The translations under genes and the position numbers were made by a program. A stretch of 64,000 nt of DNA from Acanthosepion pharaonis (lineage: Eukaryota; Mollusca; Cephalopoda; Sepiida; Sepiidae): positions 563,501 through 627,500 of the forward strand of contig CAHIKZ030000961.1 of NCBI GenBank assembly GCA_903632075.3, written 5' to 3'. Numbering within the stretch: the first letter of the stretch is position 1; every line of letters begins with the position of its first letter. Shown here one piece after another: positions 21,924-29,686 of this stretch. The notes below the pieces were generated by a model. It saw only the letters and a program-made list of their open reading frames with translations. It was not told the origin of the DNA and did not search any database.

Positions 21924-22015
21924 TTTCAACAACATCAAGAAGCTAATTAGAGAACTAGAAAGGATTATTATAAAAGTAAATAGACATAACATGTCTATAT
22001 TATTCAATGAAACAT
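21924..22015 (+). pseudogene. PLE N-terminal coding fragment
   Basis: The frame gives IKKLIRELERIIIKVNRHNM then SILFNETY. This corresponds to IKLIRRYEKNLRKINRQHL and SIFFDETC in the PLE fragment at 56653-56810, so both belong to the start of one PLE polyprotein family. It is cut off by the TIR transposon at 22017-23292. In the 56 kb copy a (TA)n array lies just downstream at the equivalent place; here one lies just beyond the transposon. Confidence 0.65.
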
Positions 22016-22016
22016 A

Positions 22017-23289
22017 CAGGGTGTATCAAAAATACTTTACAAACTCTAGGGACGGGTTCCTCACACCAAGGCAAGGGCAAAATTCGATATAAACATATAT
22101 GCGCAAAGCTTTCGTTTTTGAGTTATTAAGTTTAAAGAAAGTTTGCGGTACATGGCACTGTTTTGCCATTTAGACTAGGTTACTTTTGTAATTCGTGTAC
22201 ATTTGTGGCTAGTCTGTTTTCAACGTTTAACGTATGTAGCAGTTAACTGAGATGTGTTCCGTTTAACAATGGCAGTGTATTCATATTGTGAGCAGGCAGA
22301 TTTGATTTTTACATAGGACCGCGTGAATGCTAATGGACGCGAGGATGTACGGCTGTATTACATTGCATTTCCAGACCAGTCATCCAATGTTTGTTGGTGT
22401 TTATTGTCGCGTTGCTGAAACAGGATCCGTGCCACGACAAACTATGGATCGAGGCAGACCGAGATCCACTCGTACGCCAGAGCACCAAAAAAACACCTTT
22501 GACAGGCTGTTGGGGACGATGCAGGTATCGGCATATATCAAGCGGCCTTAGCATGTTGTACCGCATAGCAGCTCCTGCATCCGTATAATTTTCAACGTGT
22601 GCAGTGTCTTTCGCCCTCTGATCACTAACTTTCGCTGATGGTTTATTGCACAAACAACTGATCCGCATACATTTGCATGTGACGAAAAACATGATTTACC
22701 TCAGAATTCGAAACGAGCGCGGGCGTGTCTTGCGTTGCTGAGTGATGACAAAAAAATATATGGCCGCTATTGAAGACACAATTTATAAGCGCCGATCTCG
22801 TTCAAAACGAGACGATATTTGCACACATGCAAATTTTGGCCGTATTGGAAGAGCATAAAAAGCGGGGTGCCAGCAACACGAGAGAGTCATTCGGCGGACA
22901 GCGTGCAATAGAACTGGATGTACGGATTGACAGACTGACAAAGTGGAAGCCGAAGTAGGCGTGGCTGATCTGGTGTCTGTTTCACAAATGAAAGGGTGCC
23001 ACGCATTCCATTTTTTTTAGGCGACCGAAGAAGAAGAAAATTAGCTGATCTGCCGGTGAGCACCGCACTGCACTTTTTGACCCCCCCTTCTCACCACCAT
23101 TTTTTCTACACTATCCACAAATGTACACGATTGACAAATGTAACTTAGTCTGCATGACAACACATCATCTTCCATAAACTTTCTTCAAACTTAACTAAAA
23201 AAAAGGTAAGATTTGCGGACATGGTGTTTTGTCTTTGTTTTAGTGTGAGGAACTCAACCCCAAAATTTGTAAATGTATTTTTGATACAC

Positions 23290-23292
<3 letters not shown>
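22017..23292 (+). mobile_element. DNA transposon with ~70-bp TIRs, transposase relic
   Basis: The left end begins CAGGGTGTATCAAAAATAC and continues 'tttacaaa', 'gggttcctcacac', 'aaggcaagggcaaaa'. The right end, reversed, begins CAGGTGTATCAAAAATACA with the same following blocks, giving imperfect TIRs of about 70 bp. Inside, a plus-strand frame (22327-22551) reads VAETGSVPRQTMDRGRP then RSTRTPEH. This resembles the N-terminal (DUF4817-like) DNA-binding part of a group of IS630/Tc1-mariner-related invertebrate transposases. The rest is frameshifted with stops and no catalytic triad is readable. Flanking target duplication is ambiguous (ATA or TA) because of the (TA)n at the right. Confidence 0.75.

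Positions 23293-23341
<49 letters not shown>
23293..23341. repeat. (TA)n microsatellite
   Basis: About 50 bp of TA directly at the right end of the TIR transposon. Confidence 0.95.
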
Positions 23342-23345
<4 letters not shown>

Positions 23346-23690
23346 AAAAAGAGAAACCATTCCTCTTGGTGTCTGAAAATTGATTTTATCGTAAGACTGG
23401 TCAGGATTTTGCAAGATAGTGATTTCAGACTTTTTTGATGATTTTAAAGGTCGCTATAATGATATCGGTTGATATCAGACTTTGTAGTGGTGAGATCTAT
23501 GAAAAAGTCGTCTGTTAAAATCTCACAAATTCCTATATAATTTACTACAAACGAGTGAACTGCTTTGATGAAAATAAAAAGACAAGGAAAAATGGTTGGA
23601 AAAAATGATTTTTAATAGCAACATCATGTTACAGAAATTGATTTACATCTCCTCTTTTTTAATCATAAGCATAACATATTGAAAATCAAC
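23342..23690. other. Non-coding, unassigned
   Basis: No recognisable feature. Confidence 0.4.
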
Positions 23691-23995
23691 AAAGACAGAA
23701 TTCATGGTAAGCGAGAAAAGGGTGAGCTCAGATTTCAAATTACAAATCAAGGATACAAAAACCAAACAAATGCAAAAATTTAAATATCTAGGAAGTGTTC
23801 TAGTACAGGATGAAAAGTGGGACACTGGGTTCCGAAGACGTATGGCCAAAGATGCCTTCCAAAAGTTAAGCAGAGTATTAAGAGACAGAAAAATTTCGTT
23901 AGAAATAAAGAAAAACTAGTGAACTATTATGCAATATCGGTATTTTTATATGACAATGAATGCTAGACATTCTCATCACAGATGAAAAGGTGACT
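23691..23995 (+). pseudogene. LINE-1f reverse transcriptase thumb fragment
   Basis: The frame at 23704-23919 reads SSDFKLQIKDTKTKQMQKFK, YLGSVLVQDEKWDTGFRRRM, AKDAFQKLSRVLRDRKISL. This is the region just after the catalytic RT palm in APE-type non-LTR retrotransposons (RTE/CR1/jockey range), ending before the C-terminal domain, whose pieces lie at 24541-24890. The frame closes shortly after and 'gtgaactattatgcaatatc' continues the homology in another frame. The family is the most numerous LINE in the window. Confidence 0.8.
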
Positions 23996-24265
23996 TGAAA
24001 GAACAGAAATATAGTTCATTATTTACATTATATACGTTGTCCTATAGTTCAATTTTTACATTATAGACATTGTCCTATAGTTCATTATTTACATTATAGA
24101 CATTGTCCTATAGTTCATTATTTGCATTATAGACATTGTCCTCATCTTTGTCGCCATATTTATTACAAAGTTTCGACCGTTGTACTCTCCGGCCTTCTTC
24201 AGCTGGTTGGAATGTCGAACTGAATCATTTATTTCGCTCACATGGTTGCTGAAGACATTAGGTTT
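23996..24265 (-). repeat. SINE-H 3' part with 4 x ~37-bp tail
   Basis: On the minus strand: 'gaaataaatgattcagttcg', the hammerhead-like core 'agctgaagaaggcc' ... 'ggtcgaaac' (24165-24215), 'aaatatggcgacaaagatga', then four tandem units of about 37 bp containing 'ggacaatgtctataatg' and 'taaataatgaacta' (23998-24145). The tail expansion is specific to this copy; other copies have a single 'aataatgtaaataatgtaag'. It lies head-to-head with the next SINE-H copy. Confidence 0.7.
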
Positions 24266-24279
24266 ATAATACCCAGAAA

Positions 24280-24540
24280 TTCGTGCACAGATATCCTCAA
24301 GGCACAGTGGATAAAGGCGTTGGTTAGATCCAGTGACAGGACCCAAAGAGTGTGAGTTCAATACCCGGTTAAGGCAGTGGAGAACTTGAAGAGGGGAATT
24401 AACAGGAGATAACTGATAACTGACATCCATTAAAAACATGGCATGTGGAACTAGAACAGTCTAACCCAGTGAGCGACACAAATGAGGACAATAGTCCGAA
24501 TAATGTAAATAGTGTACATAATACCTCATCTCAGAAATAT
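24280..24540 (+). repeat. SINE-H with tRNA-like head
   Basis: The head 'gcacagtggataaaggcg' (A-box-like) and 'gtgagttcaatacccgg' (B-box-like) is spaced as in a tRNA. The body continues 'gcatgtggaactagaacag' and 'taacccagtgagcgacac', then jumps to 'aatgaggacaatagtccg', so the hammerhead-like segment is deleted. It ends 'acctcatctcagaaatatag'. The best full copy is 48715-49043. Confidence 0.7.
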
Positions 24541-24890
24541 AGACAGATACAGAAATATATCACCATGCACTGAATATATGAACAATGACGTGGTTTTAGA
24601 AAAAAATGAAAGCAAAAGGAAACTTATACTTAACACCATGAAGACGCAGTTGAGATTTCTGGGGCATGTAATAAGGAAGGAGAGCTCGTAAAATTTGATA
24701 CTCACAAGACAGATTGAAGGAAAGACGGACAGAAGAAAGCAGCACTTGATGGGCTCGGGTAAATGGATAGTAGAACAGTATTTGGGAGAAACAACAAAAA
24801 AAAACAAAGCTTATTAAGAACTACAAGGGACAGGAAGATGTGGAGTGTCATGATTGTCTACGTTCTAAATGAACATGGCACAAAGAAAAA
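24541..24890 (+). pseudogene. LINE-1f C-terminal fragment
   Basis: Across frames one can read EDAVEISGA / LRFLGHVIRKESS, LDGLGKWIVEQYLGE, SLLRTTRDRKMWSVMIV and YVLNEHGT. This is the C-terminal tail of the LINE-1f protein. Several frameshifts are present. The last part is followed by a T-run and a (TG)n array. Confidence 0.75.
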
Positions 24891-24984
24891 CGAAAGCAAG
24901 TTTCTTCTTTTTTTTTTCCTCATCTAGACAAATGCTCTGGGATGAACTTCACCCCCAAGATACGTCTGTTGTTATTCGAAAATC

Positions 24985-24987
<3 letters not shown>

Positions 24988-25063
<76 letters not shown>
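24988..25063. repeat. (TA)n(TG)n microsatellite
   Basis: Short TA followed by about 65 bp of perfect TG. The 73-residue frame through it is an artefact (VCVC repeat). Confidence 0.95.
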
Positions 25064-25064
<1 letters not shown>

Positions 25065-25505
25065 TTTTTTTTTCCTTCACTGATTTGTAGATTTATGAAG
25101 CAGCCAGGAGAGGTGTAGTACGATCTGAAATCTCTAGGCAGAAATATTGTGAAATCAAATATATCGAATAACCAAGTTATACATTTTATTTATTTTTTTT
25201 TTATTATTTTGTCGCCGTTCTTAGCCACTGGCTCAAAGAAAAGATAACCCCGAAGCACTGGTGTGTTATTTCATTGCTTTCCAGGTGGAGAAGACGGGTA
25301 GGTGGGTATATCTAATATTTCAGGGAATTGGACATCCCTGCCTTGCATAGGCCATTACTCTTCGGGTGATTGGTTGGTTGATTTTGTTTAGCGACATATC
25401 AACACGTCTATGGATTATTTAAGAAATACTGGAAACTAAATATTGTGTACATACTTTTAAACTTTCAGGTTAAGCGTATGATTTTTAGATATATAGTATC
25501 TAGAT

Positions 25506-26300
25506 GAGTCATGGGCAAACTGCTCGTGTGTTTTTTTTTTTGTTTTTTTTTATGCTACGCTTAATATCATAAGACGAATAACTTTTCTTAAAATGTTATT
25601 TTATTTCTCACTTGTTCCCTCACACATATTCTCATACATAACTAAATGCATAAACAATGATTAAGGACGATGTTTGTTGAATTTTGTAAACTTTCGGGGG
25701 AAATAACGTCATCAGTGTTTTAAACCATTTTTAAGCAATTTTGGCGACGGAAGATCATACGTGTAAACATCTTTTGCTTTTGATACAGGAGACGTTTATA
25801 AGAATTTTTTCTCTAAAGAAGAAATATGTTCATTTTCAAATGAATAAATTAGAAATAAATTATATACAGAGACATGTTTTAATCACAGAGTCATCAGCGA
25901 TTATATTATGCCAAGACTTCAATTTTTAATTATAAAAAAATATTTTCTAAAAAATTAAAATTTTCTTACCATTTCTAAGGTATATACATAAGCATATGGT
26001 CTCCTGTAGTAAAAATAGCTGGGGTACCTACTGCAAAAAAATTACCATGAATCTTTTTAGTAGTGCGATAAAGGTACGAATCCTATGGGTAAATTGCAGG
26101 GCAGACTGGGTCCTATAGCCTTGAATGACAACTGGTCTACCGCAGAAAGAAATGGCAACCTACTGCCTCGTCATTCATGTATCGAAAGATACATGATCGC
26201 CTAAGAGTGTATAACGCATGGCACATAACTGATGTGGTCCAGCTTGTGATTAACCATAGATTAAGCAGGCCCACTGCTCCAAAAAGTTTGCCCATGCCTG
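25506..26300. mobile_element. hAT-like non-autonomous element, copy 1 (SINE inside)
   Basis: Both ends, read inward, give 'catgggcaaact' (left 'gtcatgggcaaactgc', right reversed 'caggcatgggcaaact'). The inside aligns with 28182-28886 over long stretches: 'ttgaattttgtaaactttcg', 'taaacatcttttgcttttga', 'ttctctaaagaag', 'tgttcattttcaaatgaata', 'tttcttaccatttctaagg'. A SINE-A fragment interrupts it near the right end (26066-26232). The terminal pattern resembles hAT-family non-autonomous elements known from many animals. No transposase is encoded. Confidence 0.75.
26066..26232 (+). repeat. SINE-A fragment nested in hAT-like element
   Basis: 'atgggtaaattgcagggcag' and 'actgggtcctatagcc', 'ggcaacctactgcc', ending 'tggcacataactga'. 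The tRNA head is absent. Comparison with 28182-28886 shows the host element sequence continues on both sides, so the SINE came later. Confidence 0.7.
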
Positions 26301-26454
26301 GTTTAGTCTCGTAGGCAGATTTAGCCAGCGGTCGATCTAAACTCGCTATAGGTAATGTATCTTGACAAATCCTCACTACACATGGAATTACCAGAATAGA
26401 TTCAAATCCAGTCAGAATAAGGATATTATATGCAATATGTTAATGGTTTGTGTT

Positions 26455-26885
26455 GTGGATTATTATTATTATTTTTATTTTCTTTGATTTCTGGCGTTTA
26501 CACATTTCTTTCCGGGTCCCGCCCAGGGACCTAAGGTTAGAAATGGCATCATGACACTTTGCAAAAAAAAAAAAAAAAAAAATTACATAGATAAAGCCCT
26601 TCGTAAAGTGTGGGCTGTACTTGTCAGAACAATTTCTTGTATCTCCTTGAGGCATGGACTTTCAGGAATCCCTTCAATTAGTCTACTGCAATATTTCCAA
26701 CCAATCCTAGGGCTCCAACTACAACAGGGATTGTTGATGTTCCCATGTGCCACATTTTCGAGATTTCTATTTCAAGGTCCTTGTATTTTGACAGCTTTTT
26801 GAATATCTTCAAAGATACATTGCAGTCAGCACGGACTGCCATATCAACAAGGAGGCACCGTTTTTGTTTGTGGTTTTTAATAACA
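26455..26885 (-). pseudogene. R4/Dong-like LINE C-terminus, truncated
   Basis: The minus strand reads 'KNHKQKRCLL', 'LKIFKKLSKYKDLEIEI', SKMWHMGTSTIPVVVGALG and GFLKVHASR with breaks; then the 3' UTR with an A-run, 'gggcgggacccggaaagaaa' and 'ccagaaatcaaagaaaa', ending in (AAT)n. The upstream side abuts (TAA)n at 26888-26921. The protein segment is the end of the restriction-like endonuclease domain; the RPD motif itself lies upstream of the truncation point. See 36470-37085. Confidence 0.75.

Positions 26886-26887
<2 letters not shown>

Positions 26888-26921
<34 letters not shown>
26888..26921. repeat. (TTA)n microsatellite
   Basis: About 33 bp of TTA exactly at the 5' border of the minus-strand LINE copy. 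Confidence 0.9.
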
Positions 26922-27069
26922 CATCCTGATTCTCCCCTTCTTCTTGTTCTTGTACTTGTTATTTTTCTTCTTCTTGTGATCCTGCTTCTCTCCCCCTCCT
27001 CTTTTTCTACTTCTTGTGATCCTCCTACTACTCCTACTACTCCTTCTTCTTTATGGGTCTCCACAACTT

Positions 27070-27410
27070 CTTCCCCTTTGTAGCTCGTAGAAATATTTGT
27101 CTTTTTGCCGTCTCTCCAAATCCCTGTTCTGCCATTTATGCAAACTAACTTGTTATGTAGGTTATTCACTATTTTCCTTTATCCATCTTGCCTTCAATAT
27201 AACCAATGAGTGTTAAATTTTCCAAGCCCTCTCTCCTCTTTATGTGCCCTAGAAATTTCAACTACCTCTTGCTGGTGTGATGTGTAAGTGTCTTATTTGT
27301 TTACATTTTCCCTAAAACTTGTTAGTAACTCATATGTTCCGACCATAGTTTTCTCAGCATCCTTCTCTATAAGTACGTTTCCGTTCCCCCAATCCTCTTC
27401 TTTGTCTCTG
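27070..27410 (-). pseudogene. LINE-1f C-terminal part (3' half of a split copy)
   Basis: On the minus strand: NVLIEKDAEKTMVGTYELLT, then in a shifted frame KFLGHIKRREGLENLTLIGY, IEGKMDKGK, and MAEQGFGETAKRQIFLRAT. It is separated from its 5' half (27922-28165) by a family V insertion at 27411-27904 that is flanked by a repeated target sequence. Confidence 0.75.
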
Positions 27411-27904
27411 TCCATGGTAAGACGATAAACTACATCCGCGTCCCGGGTATGACGATAAACTACATCGAACAGCAAGGTTTTGAGGAGCGTGGAACCACCT
27501 CTTAATTGCTGGTGTTCCCAGTTCCACCCTGATCCGGGGTGGTAGCACTTGTTAGGGCCCCAGCTATGGGCAAATAGTTAACCCCGAAACTGAGGTAAGA
27601 AGCATTATAAAAGTGTAAAAATAGGTTTTAATACCAAAAAGATCTTGTAAAAAATTATTACCAGAAATACATTTTTGAAGAAATTTTTGGAAAAAAATAT
27701 TGCCAGCAATACGTTTTTGAAAAAAAAATATTACCAGCAATACATGTTTTAAAATAATACTACCAGCTATACATTTTTGAGGAAAAAAATATTACCAGAA
27801 ATAGATTTTTGACAAACCAAAATATTACCAGGAAAAAAAAGTTGTTGGCATTTACATAACCCATTGAGGTTGATATACCGTAAAACACAGCAAATCAAAC
27901 CATA
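27411..27904 (-). repeat. Family V retroposon inserted in LINE-1f, with TSD
   Basis: The flanks 'cctcttctttgtctctg' (27394-27410) and 'cctcttctttttctgtg' (27905-27921) match at 15 of 17 positions, a target duplication. In uninterrupted LINE-1f copies this target occurs once. On the minus strand the element begins near 'gtttgatttgctgtgtttta', has about 5-6 internal 'tgctggtaat'-type units, then 'tagctggggccctaacaagt', 'gctaccaccccggatcaggg', and ends with two copies of the 'gatgtagtttatcgtc' tail unit. The 3' end therefore carries the same tail repeat as the 17-unit array at 46254-46772. Confidence 0.85.
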
Positions 27905-27921
27905 CCTCTTCTTTTTCTGTG

Positions 27922-28165
27922 AGGAAATTGCACAGCATTCACTGTCATATAGGCGGATCTATATTATATGACAAATTTCGGATTTCGGCATCGCATTTTC
28001 AGTCCTCTATTAAAACACTTTGCAGATATTTAAATTGTTTACCTGTTTGATTTTGGTATCCCCAATGTGTAATTTGCATATTGGGCTGTCCCTTTTGCTA
28101 ACAACCATGCATTCTGTTTTATTTCTGTTCAGGTATTGATTATCATATTTGTTTGCTTGAAAGTA
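27922..28165 (-). pseudogene. LINE-1f RT region (5' half of a split copy)
   Basis: On the minus strand: LNRNKTECMVVSKRDSPICK, LHIGDTKIKQVNN and LNIC, equivalent to the 'KLQIGD.KIKQVQKFKYLGS' stretch elsewhere, then stops. Together with 27070-27410 it forms one element copy split by family V. Confidence 0.75.
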
Positions 28166-28181
28166 TTAGTTTTGTCTAAAA

Positions 28182-28886
28182 CAGTCCTGGGCAAACTGCG
28201 GGCCGTGAGCCACATGCGAGCCGTTTGGTCTTTCTGAATAGCAAGAATAATTTCATAAGGAAAATGACGTTTATTAAAATCTTGTTATATTTCACTGTCG
28301 CTAGTTCACTCAAACACTCTCTCATGCATAAAAAATGATTAAGTATCGATGTTTCTTGAATTTTGTAAACTTTTGTGGAAACTAACTTTATCAGCCTTTT
28401 CACCCATTGGTGATTTTCACTATGGAAGACCATACATAAAAGCATCTTTTGCTTTTGAAAGAAGAAACGTTCATAAGAATATTTTCTCTAAAGAAAAAAT
28501 GTTTTCATTTTCAAATAAATTAGAAGTAAATAACATGCAGCCACTGTAATCAATTACATGGTCATCAGTGTTAATATTATTAATCACACTATTAAATATT
28601 ATTAAATATCATTAATCGTACAGTGTTAATATTATTAATCATACTGTCACCAGTGTTAATACTGCACCAATACTTCAGTTTTTAATCATAAAAAAATCTT
28701 TTCTAAAGAATAAAACTTTCCTACCATTTCAAAGGTATATTCTTACGCTTATGATCTTCTGTAGGGAAAACAGCTGAGGTACTTACAACGTAAATTTACT
28801 TTAAATCTTCTTAGAAAGAAAGGTCCGCCTTGTGATGAGTCATAAATCATGCGACCCACTACTCGAAAAAAGGTTGCCCATGCCTG
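28182..28886. mobile_element. hAT-like non-autonomous element, copy 2 (705 bp)
   Basis: The left end is CAGTCCTGGGCAAACTGCGG and the right end, reversed, CAGGCATGGGCAACC. The 8-bp flanks gtctaaaa and atctgaat agree at only 5 positions, a weak or eroded 8-bp target duplication. The inside aligns with 25506-26300. A short triple 'gttaatattattaatca' motif (28570-28660) expands locally. Frames here (28176-28549) carry no transposase motif. Confidence 0.75.
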
Positions 28887-28894
28887 ATCTGAAT

Positions 28895-29108
28895 GATAAA
28901 AGGTATTGCTGGTAATTTCTCTACAAAAATGTATTGTTGGTAATTTTATTATAAAAATGTACTGTTGAGATTTGTTTGGTGTTCACTACTTGCCCATAAC
29001 TGGGACCCTAACAGGTACTACCACCTTGGGTCAGCAATTAGGTGATGGCTCCACGCTCCTCAAGACCTCCAATCTCCCGATCAGTGGCCTTCCTGCCAAA
29101 TGTTGGCG
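28895..29108 (+). repeat. Family V retroposon, 5'-truncated
   Basis: Two internal units ('gtattgctggtaattt', 'tgtattgttggtaatttt'), then 'ttgcccataactgggaccct', 'aacaggtactaccacc', 'ggtgatggctccacgctcct' and 'caagacctcc'. It ends before the tail unit, at 'ccttcctgccaaatg'. Confidence 0.75.
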
Positions 29109-29109
29109 T

Positions 29110-29670
29110 TCTTCAAAGTGTCAAAAGAAAGGGAAATCGTCAAAAAAAAAAAAAAACTAATAAGAAAAAAATGTCATGAAAAAAAGTTGTTTTATCATTT
29201 CACCCAAAGCAAGGGAATAAAGGCCAATCGTACGCAAGGGTATACTGAATGTGGAATTATTGAGCTGTTACGTGACATCTGTCCTCCTTTAGGGCAGCGA
29301 ATGTTAGATGGTCACCTCAAAGATGAAGAAGAGACACGAGGTAACGGAGGTATGCTTCTACAGAAGGATGCTGAGGATACCATAGACCGAACATGAGGCT
29401 TAGAGAGGATGCAGACTAGGAGCAAGCTTATACTTGACATCAGCAAAAAGCAGCTGAAGTTTCTGGGTCACGTAATGAGGAATGAATGCTTGGAAATTCT
29501 GATACTCACAGGTCAAACAGAGGGAAAGAGGGATAAATGAATGCAATGCATGACATACCTAGCGGGCTTAAGCAAGTGGATGAGAGAACATGGCCTGGGA
29601 GAGGTGGCAGAAGGACGAAACTTATTGAGGAAAAGTGGCAAATGGAGACCCATGATTGTCTACGACCTGA
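29110..29670 (+). pseudogene. LINE-1f C-terminal region
   Basis: Readable segments: ELLRDICPPL, GGMLLQKDAEDTIDRT, then ISKKQLKFLGHVMRNECLEI, LILTGQTEGKRDK, LAGLSKWMREHGLGEVAEGR and MIVYDL, with frameshifts at about 29395 and 29540. This gives the C-terminal ~150 residues of the LINE-1f protein. The RT palm is missing. Confidence 0.8.
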
Positions 29671-29686
29671 CAGCTATATTTTTTCA

